A DNA stretch of 64,000 nt, taken from NCBI RefSeq assembly GCF_902459565.1, contig NZ_CABPSN010000009.1, positions 62,001 to 126,000 on the forward strand, read 5' to 3'. This DNA is from Pandoraea aquatica (GTDB taxonomy: Bacteria; Pseudomonadota; Gammaproteobacteria; Burkholderiales; Burkholderiaceae). How positions within the stretch are numbered: the stretch's first letter is position 1; every line of letters starts with the position of its first letter. The notes beneath the pieces are model-generated. The model made no database searches. It worked only from the letters and a program-made list of their open reading frames with translations, and had not been told where the DNA came from. Below, one piece after another: positions 8,700-17,041 of the stretch. The translations under genes were made by a program, and so were the position numbers.

Positions 8700-9716
8700 T
8701 TACCACTCGATTGCATCACCTGCTTCGTAGTCGCGCCCCGCCTTGCGCCCTACGACCCGCGGCCATTCCATCGGCGATATGCCTTCGCCCGGACGGCGCA
8801 CTGCGAGGTCTTCCTCAGACAGGACATGCCCCGCGGGAATCGCCCGTGCCGCCACAATCTGCTTTCGCGCGACGAGACGGTTACTACGCTCCGAAGGCGT
8901 CAGCCGCTTGACACCATCACCGAGCGCCAATTCAACGTGACGGATCGACGTCACCATGGCGCCCAGCTCGGCAGGCTCCAGCGAAGCCGCATGATCGGGG
9001 CCCGGCAGGGTCCTGTCCAAGGTGAAGTGCTTCTCGATGACGCGCGCACCCAGCGCCACGGCGGCAATCGGAATCTCGATCCCAGTGGTGTGGTCCGAGT
9101 AACCGCACGCCAGTCCGAAAGCATTGCCCAGCGTGTTCATCGCGCGCAGATTGACGTCTTGCCAGGGTGCCGGATATTCCGTCGTGCAATGCAGCACGCA
9201 AATATCCTCTCGCTTGGTACCGGCCGCCTGCAAGACATCGAGCGCAGCTTCCACGTCGCTCAAAGTACTCATGCCCGTCGACAGAATCACGGGACGTCCG
9301 AGCGCGCCAATGCGGCGAAGGTACGGATAGTTGGTGATTTCTCCGGACGGAATCTTCCAGACCGGCAGCTCCTGCGAAATCAGGAATGTCAGGCTCTCCG
9401 GGTCGAAAGCCGTGGAAAACCACAAGATGCCTCGGGAAGCCGCGTATGCGCGCAATTCACGTTGCGTTTCGTCTGACAGTTCGAGCCGCCGGAGCATCTC
9501 GTACTGCGACGTCTCTTCCCCCAGATTGCGCTTCTGATAGTCCGCCATTCGGGCTTCACGCGATACGAGCGCTGCAGCACGGAATGTCTGGAACTTGACT
9601 GCATCGGCGCCGGCTTCGGCAGCCGCATCGATTAACTGGCGAGCCAGCCCGACGTCGCCGTTATGGTTGACGCCGGCTTCTGCGATGATGAAAACGCGTT
9701 CGTTCCAAAGACTCAT
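8700..9716 (-). CDS. legI: N,N'-diacetyllegionaminic acid synthase (NeuB family)
   Basis: 338 residues. It condenses the trideoxymannose derivative with phosphoenolpyruvate to form the nine-carbon nonulosonic acid. The N-terminal TIM barrel has IIAEAGVNHNGD at its start, KFQTF, and VIEKHFTLDR with the conserved metal and substrate ligands. The C-terminal 60 residues form the antifreeze-like SAF domain (RKQIVAARAIPAGHVLSEED). The reading frame extends upstream to 9854, but the ATG at 9716 overlaps the legH stop as ATGA and matches the family N-terminus. NeuB and PseI are close relatives; the neighbours legB, legC, legH and ptmE point to LegI. Confidence 0.9.
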   Translation of the reverse strand: MSLWNERVFIIAEAGVNHNGDVGLARQLIDAAAEAGADAVKFQTFRAAALVSREARMADYQKRNLGEETSQYEMLRRLELSDETQRELRAYAASRGILWFSTAFDPESLTFLISQELPVWKIPSGEITNYPYLRRIGALGRPVILSTGMSTLSDVEAALDVLQAAGTKREDICVLHCTTEYPAPWQDVNLRAMNTLGNAFGLACGYSDHTTGIEIPIAAVALGARVIEKHFTLDRTLPGPDHAASLEPAELGAMVTSIRHVELALGDGVKRLTPSERSNRLVARKQIVAARAIPAGHVLSEEDLAVRRPGEGISPMEWPRVVGRKAGRDYEAGDAIEW

Positions 9717-10336
9717 TTCATTCTCCTGGCGGGCGTTCCTACCCAGGTGCCCGCTGCGTCGATATCGGCGAGTACGGTTGCGCCAGCGCCCACAACGACG
9801 CCGTCTGCAATACGCACGCCATGCCGAATCACCGCGCCAGAGCCGATCATACAACCCTGACCGATAACCACGTTCCCATTGATCAGCGCCCCGGTGGACA
9901 CATGCGTGTGATCGCCTATGCGGGCATCGTGTTCGATCAATGCGGCGGTGTTAATGATGCAGTTCGCCCCGACCCGTGCGTTCGCATTGACGACGGCACG
10001 CTCCAGTACGACTGTCCCTTCCCCAACGGTGGCGTGCCGGGAAACGACGGCTGTTGCCGACACCAGCGTGGCAATCGTCGCGTTCAAGCGACGCAAGTGC
10101 TCAAAGATGCGTCGTCGGATGGCCGCTGACCCTGTGGTCCCTACGCTCACAAGGAATGCGAATTCCCCGTCGGATACATGCGTGTCGATCCAGGTGTCGT
10201 CACCGAGCACCGGGTAGCCCAGAACGTCGGCACGGGCGTCGGGATCGACGACACCCGCGATCCCGATCTGCGCCCGCTCGGCGGCATCGATGCACGAGCG
10301 GCAATGCCCTCCACCACCGACAAAAACGAGCCTCAT
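9713..10336 (-). CDS. legH: Hexapeptide-repeat sugar N-acetyltransferase (LegH/NeuD-like)
   Basis: 207 residues. The N-terminal sugar-binding half opens with LVFVGGGGHCRSCID, as in PglD/NeuD proteins. The C-terminal half is a left-handed beta helix built of hexapeptide repeats (GANCIINTAALIEHDARIGDH and following turns). LegH acetylates the 4-amino group made by LegC, using acetyl-CoA. The start codon overlaps the legC stop as ATGA and its own stop overlaps legI the same way. A NeuD-type O-acetyltransferase acting on the finished nonulosonate is a possible alternative, but the position between legC and legI suits the N-acetyl step. Confidence 0.8.
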   Translation of the reverse strand: MRLVFVGGGGHCRSCIDAAERAQIGIAGVVDPDARADVLGYPVLGDDTWIDTHVSDGEFAFLVSVGTTGSAAIRRRIFEHLRRLNATIATLVSATAVVSRHATVGEGTVVLERAVVNANARVGANCIINTAALIEHDARIGDHTHVSTGALINGNVVIGQGCMIGSGAVIRHGVRIADGVVVGAGATVLADIDAAGTWVGTPARRMK

Positions 10337-11493
10337 TGCGCCGGCACGCTGCTCGGAATGTTGACGATTCGGTCCTGCAGCCATTGCGCATTCGGAATAG
10401 CCATCGCCTGTGCGTCGCGGAATGCCGGCAAGGTCGTCATCAGTTGCCACACCGGGCGCATCATGATCTTTTCATCCGCCGCATAAGCCAGCAACGCGTC
10501 TCGTTCGTCCCGCCCTTCGGTCAGCACTGCGTTCAACCAGAAATTCGATTCCCCGCCGACCGGCTCGTTCAGGAAATTCAGCCCGGCTTTTTGACAGACA
10601 TCCGCATAGAATCGCGACAGCTCACGCTTCTTCGCCAGAAAGCCCGGCAATTGCTCGAGCTGTGCGCATGCCAGCGCGGCGTTGATGTTCGGCAAACGAT
10701 AGTTGTAGCCGACCTGGTCGTGCGAAAATTCCCATGCGTGCGGGCTCTTGGCCGTCGTCGTGAGGTGCTTGGCAAGGCGCGCGATTTCCGGAGAATCCGT
10801 GACGACGCATCCGCCGCCCCCGCTGGTCACAATCTTGTTTCCATTGAAGCTGAAAGCGCTCAGCGGCGCGAACGTTCCGAGCGCCTTGCCCTTCCATGTC
10901 GAGCCGATCGCTTCAGCAGCATCTTCAATGACGACGATATTCCAGCGCTCGCCGATTTCGATGAGCTTTTCGATACGCGAGGCGATGCCGAACGTGTGCA
11001 TCGGCACCATCGCGCGAATACGCCGTCCGGTGCCGCGATTGAAACACTGCCCGTCGCGCATTTCGGCGTGCGACTCGAGGAAGTCGGCAACGGCATCCGG
11101 CGACAAGCCGAGCGTGTCGCGATCGACGTCGAGAAAAATCGGATGGGCACGTTGATAGGCAATCGCGTTACAGGTGGCCACGAACGTGAGCGGCTGTGTG
11201 ATCACTTCGTCACCGTCGCGAACACCCGCGAGAATCAACGTCATATGCAGCGCCGCGGTACCGTTCATGGTCGCGATCGCAAACTTGCTGCCGGTGATTT
11301 CTTCCATCATCCGCTCGAAGCGGTCGACGAACGGGCCCACTGACGATACAAAAGTGCTATCGATGCATTCGCTCAAATAGGTTTTCTCGTTCCCGCCGAA
11401 GACGGGCGCGTGAAGCGGAACGAAGCCGTCGCCCGGGAAACGTTCGCGAACTGCCTGGATCAGCGGCAAATAGCGGGCTTTGACGTCAGACAT
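10333..11493 (-). CDS. legC: DegT/DnrJ-family sugar aminotransferase (LegC)
   Basis: 386 residues. A PLP-dependent aminotransferase that should convert the 4-keto sugar from LegB to the 4-amino sugar. Visible features are the MNGTAALHMTL cofactor-binding segment, VIEDAAEAIGSTWKG with the PLP-ring Asp, and SFNGNKIVTSGGGG with the Schiff-base Lys. A long open frame runs upstream to 11568, but the ATG at 11493 lies inside the last codons of legB (an 8-base overlap) and fits the LegC N-terminus. The downstream legH overlaps by four bases, so legB to legI probably form one coupled translation unit. Confidence 0.88.
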   Translation of the reverse strand: MSDVKARYLPLIQAVRERFPGDGFVPLHAPVFGGNEKTYLSECIDSTFVSSVGPFVDRFERMMEEITGSKFAIATMNGTAALHMTLILAGVRDGDEVITQPLTFVATCNAIAYQRAHPIFLDVDRDTLGLSPDAVADFLESHAEMRDGQCFNRGTGRRIRAMVPMHTFGIASRIEKLIEIGERWNIVVIEDAAEAIGSTWKGKALGTFAPLSAFSFNGNKIVTSGGGGCVVTDSPEIARLAKHLTTTAKSPHAWEFSHDQVGYNYRLPNINAALACAQLEQLPGFLAKKRELSRFYADVCQKAGLNFLNEPVGGESNFWLNAVLTEGRDERDALLAYAADEKIMMRPVWQLMTTLPAFRDAQAMAIPNAQWLQDRIVNIPSSVPAQ

Positions 11494-12466
11494 TGTAAAT
11501 ACCTGCCTTGTACTTAGCGAGATTGCCGGGCTGAACAAACCAGTCGATGGTCGCCTGAAGGCCGGCACGAATGTCGTACTTCGGCGTAAATCCGGTCATC
11601 TCGCGAATTCGGGCGTTGTCGCACCAGAGGCGGAAGACTTCGGACTTGCCCGGACGCACGCGCTGCTCGTCATGCAGGAACTCGACCGAACTGCCCATCA
11701 GCTCGCGGATCAGATTCAGCGTGTCACCCACCGAAATTTCGTAATTCGATCCGATGTTGACGACTTCGCCTGCCGCAGCGTCGCAGCGCGCGAGCGCGAG
11801 GAATCCCTCGCACGTGTCGGCGACATAATTGAAGTCGCGTGTCGGTGACACATCGCCCAGCTTGATCTCCTTCGCACCCGCAGCAATCTGCGTGATGATG
11901 GTCGGGATGACCGCACGGGCGGATTGACGCGGGCCGTACGTGTTGAACGGGCGAGCCGTCGTCACCGGCAAATCGAACGCGTTGTAGAAGCTCATTGCCA
12001 TCGCGTCAGCGCCGATCTTCGACGCGCTATACGGCGACTGCGGTTGCAGCGGGTGCTTCTCGTCGATCGGCACGTACTGAGCTGTTCCGTACACCTCGCT
12101 CGTCGACGTGTGGATGACACGCCCGACATTGTTTTCCAGCGCCGCCTGACAAATGTTCAACGTGCCGCGCACGTTGGTGTCGACGTAGCTCTCCGGTGCG
12201 ACATACGAATAGGGGATCGCAATCAGCGCAGCCAGGTGAAAGATCGTGTCGACGTCTTTAGTGATGTGTTTGCAATAGTGAGCGTCGCGGATATCGCCGT
12301 TGAGAACTTCGATTTCCTTCAGGCATGCGACGTCCTCAAGCCATCCCCAATAGTTAAACGAGTTGTATTGCGAGAGCGCTTTCACTTCATATCCCTCACG
12401 CACCAACAACTCCGTGAGGTGGGAACCGATAAAGCCGTCTGCGCCGGTAACAAGGACTTTTTTCAC
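11486..12466 (-). CDS. legB: NDP-sugar 4,6-dehydratase (LegB)
   Basis: 326 residues, an extended SDR. The N-terminal VLVTGADGFIGSHL binds NAD, and SPYSASKIGAD contains the catalytic Tyr and Lys. The TSTSEVYGTA segment supplies the catalytic Thr region common to 4,6-dehydratases. In the Campylobacter pathway LegB dehydrates GDP-GlcNAc to the 4-keto-6-deoxy intermediate used by LegC. The gene starts 10 bases after the wzx stop, so it is second in the leftward operon. Retaining NDP-GlcNAc dehydratases in other pathways look similar; the legC, legH and legI neighbours decide the call. Confidence 0.88.
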   Translation of the reverse strand: MKKVLVTGADGFIGSHLTELLVREGYEVKALSQYNSFNYWGWLEDVACLKEIEVLNGDIRDAHYCKHITKDVDTIFHLAALIAIPYSYVAPESYVDTNVRGTLNICQAALENNVGRVIHTSTSEVYGTAQYVPIDEKHPLQPQSPYSASKIGADAMAMSFYNAFDLPVTTARPFNTYGPRQSARAVIPTIITQIAAGAKEIKLGDVSPTRDFNYVADTCEGFLALARCDAAAGEVVNIGSNYEISVGDTLNLIRELMGSSVEFLHDEQRVRPGKSEVFRLWCDNARIREMTGFTPKYDIRAGLQATIDWFVQPGNLAKYKAGIYNV

Positions 12467-12476
12467 AATAGGTAAC

Positions 12477-13721
12477 CTAACAATGGGGATTGTTTTTAAA
12501 CTCGCGAAGCATCAGGCGGTAGCACACTGTCTTCCACAGCAGAAGCGTCGTATAAGCGAAGCACAATGCGACGGGAACAGCGACTACTCCCCAGACTTGC
12601 CCCGCCGGCACCGCCACAGCGGCAAAAGCCAGCATCGCGGCAATCTGGCTCCACAACAGCACACGATCCAGCCCTCTTGCGTACAGTCCCAAATGGGGAA
12701 TATGACTGACGCCAAATACGAACATAGCCAGAAGTATGTACTTGAACAGATAGAAATTGTCACTGTACGCCGGCTTGTCGAGCCACTGAACCACCAGCAA
12801 TCCCACGCACCACGCGCCGATCGCCAGCACCAGCATGCACACCACGACATTCAGGGTGAGCTTGCGCATTCGTTGCGCAAAAGCTGCGAGATCGTTGCGT
12901 TTTGCAGCATCGATCAGGCTTGGATAGAAAAAAACAATAACCCCGGCTTCCAGGAACGAGATCATCGCCGTCGCAATGCCCGCGAAAAGTGAGTAAGCGC
13001 CCACATCACTGACGCTGCCGAAATCCTGGACGGCGTAGCGGTCAAATGTCGTGAGGCCTTGCAGCGCCAGCGCGGCAACGAAAAGGATGGCAGCCGTCTT
13101 CGCTCCCTTACGCACCCAGCGCCAGTCCACTTGGCCGATTCCGGGCCACCCATGCCGACTTCCCACCCAATACGCACCGAGTATGCAAGCCAGGAAGCTG
13201 CCACATAGCCAGGCCCCCAGGACGAAATTGAGATCACGCGCCGAATCGGTGGCCACCATTGCGCCGATGACGGTCAGGCACCAGGCACCGCTGCGAACGA
13301 ACAGCACGGCACTGGCATGCAACTGCATGGACAGTGAGACGAGAATGCGATTTACCTCCTGGGAGAAATGCTCGACCAGAAGAATGGCGTAAAACCAACC
13401 GACATAAGCCCACGGGAGCTTCTTCCACACAAACAAGCCGATAAACAGCGGCATGAATATCGCATAGCAGACCAGATGAAACCCGATTTGGGATCGTAAC
13501 ATCCCGCGTCTGGCCGACTGGTCCGCAACCACCAGTTCGCGCATTGAAAAAGTGTAAAACTCGCCGCCCAGAATGAAAGCGCAGTAACCAATTGTGACGA
13601 CCATGAGGCCATAGACGCCGACATCGACCGGGCGAAGGAATTTGGCCAGCGCAAACACCAGGAGGAATTTGCTCGCCAGCGTGAGGCCACGCAAAATCAA
13701 ATTAAAAATCTGGAGACGCAA
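12477..13721 (-). CDS. wzx: Wzx-type O-unit flippase (MOP superfamily)
   Basis: 414 residues, hydrophobic throughout, with about twelve predicted membrane helices and the spacing of MATE/MOP polysaccharide transporters. It would move undecaprenyl-linked O-units across the inner membrane. It is the first gene of the leftward operon. The frame begins after an in-frame stop and the only start consistent with full length is a TTG at 13721, which lacks a convincing ribosome-binding site. A second TTG lies six codons later. The true start is therefore uncertain. Assignment rests on topology, the early LRGLTLASKFLLVFALAKFL segment and the locus. Confidence 0.75.
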   Translation of the reverse strand: MRLQIFNLILRGLTLASKFLLVFALAKFLRPVDVGVYGLMVVTIGYCAFILGGEFYTFSMRELVVADQSARRGMLRSQIGFHLVCYAIFMPLFIGLFVWKKLPWAYVGWFYAILLVEHFSQEVNRILVSLSMQLHASAVLFVRSGAWCLTVIGAMVATDSARDLNFVLGAWLCGSFLACILGAYWVGSRHGWPGIGQVDWRWVRKGAKTAAILFVAALALQGLTTFDRYAVQDFGSVSDVGAYSLFAGIATAMISFLEAGVIVFFYPSLIDAAKRNDLAAFAQRMRKLTLNVVVCMLVLAIGAWCVGLLVVQWLDKPAYSDNFYLFKYILLAMFVFGVSHIPHLGLYARGLDRVLLWSQIAAMLAFAAVAVPAGQVWGVVAVPVALCFAYTTLLLWKTVCYRLMLREFKNNPHC

Positions 13722-14462
13722 TTACGCTGCACCGATTGTGAGATTTAAATATGTGGATTTGCGTCTGATTTTGGCTCGACTCATCGCCGTAGGCGCTTAT
13801 CGGACGTGCGGCCACAGGCTTTGCGGTGGCCGTATCGGTCGGGCGGTATGGTAGCATAACGACCACTTTATCCGGCTCGCGGCACCCGCATAGCGGCGCC
13901 CCTTCGGCCGGCCGACGCCAGCGCGACTTTTGCACCATCGCAGACAAGTGTCACGCGCTCACAACATCCCTTCCCCGCAAGCCGCCTTCAAACACGCTTG
14001 GGCTATATCCGGCTGGTATAATTCGCGTCTCGCAATCTGCCGTTGAAGCCCTATGGATGGTGACCGAGCCCCCCGAGCAACGCGTGACCCCGGCAAAGCA
14101 GCCGGGCGACGCAGGCTGCCAGGGCTGCCTGGTCTCGTTTTAAGCCCCAGAGGCCCAACCGGCTGACGATTACTTACAATTTCAATTAGCCCCCTTGCGT
14201 AAAACGTTGTCTAAGCCGTGGTGATAGGGTCCGCACCGCGCCTTTCGACCTCGAGAACAGCGGGAGGGGCAATTTACGCCAGTCAAGCTCATTCACGATG
14301 CGCTCAGTTTTGTCGTCGAACGCGCCATTCGGTCGCAGGCCGCAACCACTGCACCCGAAAACGATTTGCCTTCCCCATCCATCGGCACGCACGATCGCGC
14401 CGGTCTGAATACCTCACCACGACGCCAACGCAAGTTTGCAGAATCAGTCAGGAACCGCATTT
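13722..14462 (+). other. Divergent promoter region between the two polysaccharide operons
   Basis: A 741-base spacer with no convincing protein gene. It must hold the promoters of the leftward wzx operon and the rightward lfnA operon. On the minus strand, an extended -10-like TG-C-TACCAT lies around 13846-13854, about 125 bases before wzx. On the plus strand a TATAAT is at 14017-14022 and a terminator-like hairpin follows near 14118-14141. The last 320 bases before lfnA would form a long leader. I looked for a JUMPStart/ops element and found only a weak partial match (GGCGGTA near 13842). Confidence 0.4.
14017..14142 (+). ncRNA. Candidate small RNA or attenuated leader (promoter-to-terminator unit)
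   Basis: A perfect TATAAT at 14017-14022 would start transcription near 14029. About 110 bases later, a compact hairpin with arms CCAGG and CCTGG and a short loop is followed by TCTCGTTTT, ending at 14141. A second GC-rich stem (CCCGG/CCGGG) lies just upstream. This arrangement fits a short RNA or a transcription attenuator ahead of the lfnA operon. No matching -35 box is obvious and I recognise no known RNA family. A 28-codon reading frame ending at 14143 lies inside it and could be a leader peptide. Confidence 0.3.
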
Positions 14463-15602
14463 ATGGCTAGCCAGCACTATCAAATTTGCTCCAACTGCAT
14501 CATGGACACCTCGGATTCGAACATCACGTTCGACGAGCGCGGTTGGTGTGATTACTGCAACAACTACCACAGCAATATTCTGCCGAACTGGCACCCCGAC
14601 GAGCGCGGCGAGCGTGAAATCATGGCGACCGTCGAGCAGATCAAGCGTGATGGCAAGGGGAAGGATCACGACTGTCTGATCGGTTTGAGCGGCGGCGTGG
14701 ACAGCTCGTATGTCACGTACCTCGCCAAGGAAAAGTTTGGCCTCCGCCCGCTGCTTTATCACGTCGATGCCGGCTGGAACTCGCAGCAAGCCGTCAACAA
14801 CATTGAAAAGCTCGTCGACGGACTGAATCTCGACCTGTATACCGAAGTGGTTGACTGGCCCGAAATGCGCGATCTGCAACTGGCATTCTTCAAGGCTCAG
14901 GTGCCGCACCTGGACACGCCCCAGGACCACGCGTTCTTCGCCGGCCTCTATAACTTTGCCGCCAAGCACGACGTCAAGTACATCCTGACCGGTGCGAATT
15001 ACTCGACCGAATGCGTCCGCGAACCGCTGGAGTGGCACTACCACGCGTCCGATTTGCGCCAGTTGAAGGACATTCACCGAAAGTTCGGCACCCGCCCTCT
15101 CAAGTCGTTCCCGCTCGCCGGGATTTTCAAGTTCAAGCTGTACTACCGATTTGTGAAGGGCGTTCGCGTCGTCAAGCCGCTGAATTGCGTCCCGTACATC
15201 AAGGAAGAGGCGATGGACGAACTCGTCGCCAAGTACGGTTGGCAAAAGTACGCCCACAAGCATTACGAATCGCGCTTTACCCGTTTCTATGAAGGCTTCT
15301 GGCTCCCCACGAAGTTCGGGTACGACAAGCGACGCGCTCACTTCTCCAGCCTGATTCTCACGGGTCAGCTCACCCGAGAAGAAGCACTCGAAAAGATCGC
15401 AAAGCCGGCCTACGACGACCAGACGCTCGCTCAGGATTTCGAGTACATCGCGACCAAGCTCGGCATTACTGTGCAGGACTTGCGCAATCTGCTCGAAGGA
15501 CCGAAGAAGACCTATAAGGACTACAAGAACGACATGGGATTCATTGATCTTGGTACACGAGTCCTTCGCGCATTGGGCATTCAACGGGCGATCATCCGAT
15601 GA
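14463..15602 (+). CDS. lfnA: N-acetyl sugar amidotransferase (LfnA/WbpG/PseA-like)
   Basis: 379 residues. It converts an N-acetyl group on a nucleotide sugar to an acetamidino group, using ammonia channelled from a HisH/HisF partner pair. The N-terminus has two Cys pairs (CSNCIMDTSD and CDYCNNY) that look metal-binding. A PP-loop ATP pyrophosphatase motif LSGGVDSSY follows at about residues 76-84. With fnlABC directly downstream, the substrate is most likely UDP-L-FucNAc, giving L-FucNAm as described for LfnA of Pseudomonas aeruginosa. WbpG, which acts on a mannuronic acid derivative, is the close alternative. The ATG at 14463 begins the conserved region; an in-frame ATG nine codons upstream is less likely. 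The stop overlaps hisH2 as ATGA. Confidence 0.8.
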   Translation: MASQHYQICSNCIMDTSDSNITFDERGWCDYCNNYHSNILPNWHPDERGEREIMATVEQIKRDGKGKDHDCLIGLSGGVDSSYVTYLAKEKFGLRPLLYHVDAGWNSQQAVNNIEKLVDGLNLDLYTEVVDWPEMRDLQLAFFKAQVPHLDTPQDHAFFAGLYNFAAKHDVKYILTGANYSTECVREPLEWHYHASDLRQLKDIHRKFGTRPLKSFPLAGIFKFKLYYRFVKGVRVVKPLNCVPYIKEEAMDELVAKYGWQKYAHKHYESRFTRFYEGFWLPTKFGYDKRRAHFSSLILTGQLTREEALEKIAKPAYDDQTLAQDFEYIATKLGITVQDLRNLLEGPKKTYKDYKNDMGFIDLGTRVLRALGIQRAIIR

Positions 15603-16213
15603 TTACCATCGTCGATTACGGGTTAGGCAATATCGGCGCGTTCTCCAACATGTACAAGCGCATGGGTATCGAGTCGCGACGCGCGACGCGTGCCGAGGAA
15701 CTCGACGACGCAACGCACATCATTCTGCCTGGCGTTGGCGCGTTCGATCACGCCATGGATCTGCTCAATGCGTCAGGCATGCGTGAATCGCTCGAGCGCA
15801 AGGTCCTGGTCGAAAAGACGCCGGTAATCGGTATCTGCGTCGGCATGCAGATTCTGGCGCAAGGCAGTGACGAAGGCGTGAGAGACGGGCTCGGATGGAT
15901 CAAGAGCCGCGTGCGTGGTTTCGCCAACAACCCCGCGTCAGCCGCTCTGCCAATGCCGCATATGGGATGGAACGATGTCGCCCCCAACGCCAGTTCACCG
16001 CTATTCAAAGGACTGGAGCGCGACGCACGTTTCTATTTTCTGCATAGCTTCTATTTCGAATGCGAGCAGGCCGAAGACGTCTCCGCCACTGCGGATTACG
16101 GATTCCGTTTCGGATGTGCCGTGCGCCATGAGAATGTCTACGGCGTGCAGTTCCACCCGGAAAAGAGCCACCATTGGGGGGCAGCGCTGTTGAAGAATTT
16201 TGCGGAGATCTGA
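15599..16213 (+). CDS. hisH2: Glutamine amidotransferase subunit, second HisH paralogue
   Basis: 204 residues. A class I glutamine amidotransferase that releases ammonia from glutamine for the sugar amidotransferase. It keeps the triad: GICVGMQ with the nucleophile Cys, and HPEKSH with the His and Glu. IVDYGLGNIGAFSNM at the N-terminus is typical of HisH. It begins in a four-base overlap with the lfnA-like gene and is followed directly by hisF2, so it serves the polysaccharide pathway and not histidine synthesis. No other his genes lie nearby. Confidence 0.85.
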   Translation: MITIVDYGLGNIGAFSNMYKRMGIESRRATRAEELDDATHIILPGVGAFDHAMDLLNASGMRESLERKVLVEKTPVIGICVGMQILAQGSDEGVRDGLGWIKSRVRGFANNPASAALPMPHMGWNDVAPNASSPLFKGLERDARFYFLHSFYFECEQAEDVSATADYGFRFGCAVRHENVYGVQFHPEKSHHWGAALLKNFAEI

Positions 16214-16215
16214 CA

Positions 16216-16998
16216 ATGCTGCGCCCGCGCATCATTCCTTGCTTGCTGATTCACGAAGGCGGCCTCGTCAAGACCGTCCATTTCAAATCGCCCAAGTACG
16301 TCGGCGACCCGATCAATGCCGTCAAGATCTTCAATGAGAAGGAAACGGACGAACTGATCGTCGTCGATATCGACGCCACCGCCAACGGTGCCGAGCCCGA
16401 TTACAAGCTCATCGCACACATGGCAGCCGAGTGCCGCATGCCGTTGTGCTATGGCGGAGGTGTGCGCACTGCTGAGCAAGCTAAGCGCATTATCGGCCTG
16501 GGTGTCGAAAAGGTCGCCATTAGCGCCGCTGCGCTGGCTGATCCGACACTCGTCACGCGCATCTCCGACGAAATCGGCCGACAGAGCCTTGTCGTCGTGC
16601 TCGACGTGAAGAAGCGCATGTTGAGCCGCGACTATGACGTCTACACGCACAACGGCACGAAAAACACGAAGCGCAGCGTCTTTGACGTTGCGCTGGAAGC
16701 GGCAAAGAACGGCGCTGGCGAGATCGTCGTCAACTCGATCGATAACGATGGCCAGATGAAGGGCTACGATCTTGCGCTGGCCGAGAAGCTTCGCAAGACG
16801 GTGAGCATTCCCATCACGATTCTCGGCGGTGCCGGATCGTTGGATGACCTTGGACAGCTCATCGGACGCTGTGGCGTCATTGGCGCAGCCGCTGGCAGTC
16901 TGTTTGTTTTCAAGGGTGCTTATCGCGCCGTCTTGATCAATTATCCGACCCTGGCGCAACGCGACGAAATGATTCTCGCGGCGTTGCCCCGAGCGTGA
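16216..16998 (+). CDS. hisF2: HisF-like ammonia-channelling subunit, second HisF paralogue
   Basis: 260 residues, a TIM barrel related to the cyclase subunit of imidazole glycerol phosphate synthase. The N-terminal segment reads RIIPCLLIHEGGLVKT. In true HisF an Asp follows the first Cys-Leu and is a catalytic acid; here it is Leu. The second Asp is present in VVVLDVK. Loss of one catalytic Asp fits a protein that only channels ammonia to the sugar amidotransferase. The frame is open upstream to 16174, but the ATG at 16216 is two bases after the hisH2 stop and starts the barrel. Confidence 0.82.
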   Translation: MLRPRIIPCLLIHEGGLVKTVHFKSPKYVGDPINAVKIFNEKETDELIVVDIDATANGAEPDYKLIAHMAAECRMPLCYGGGVRTAEQAKRIIGLGVEKVAISAAALADPTLVTRISDEIGRQSLVVVLDVKKRMLSRDYDVYTHNGTKNTKRSVFDVALEAAKNGAGEIVVNSIDNDGQMKGYDLALAEKLRKTVSIPITILGGAGSLDDLGQLIGRCGVIGAAAGSLFVFKGAYRAVLINYPTLAQRDEMILAALPRA

Positions 16999-17041
16999 GC
17001 GCGCTGCGCGTCGCGATCACCACTATTAGACGAGACTCCCC

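Noticed and set aside
13836-13860. JUMPStart/ops element upstream of the polysaccharide operons
   Set aside because: Only GGCGGTA matches, on the plus strand, and the rest of the element is missing.
13826-14143. Plus-strand open frame of 105 codons in the divergent spacer
   Set aside because: No ribosome site or domain; the last 28 codons may be a leader peptide inside the candidate small RNA, but the whole frame is unlikely.
14448-15584. Minus-strand open frame of 378 codons opposite the lfnA-like gene
   Set aside because: It mirrors the PP-loop amidotransferase gene, whose codon pattern and motifs are clear on the plus strand.
15599-16998. Histidine biosynthesis hisH-hisF
   Set aside because: The pair is embedded between a sugar amidotransferase and fnlA, no other his genes are present, and HisF lacks a catalytic Asp.
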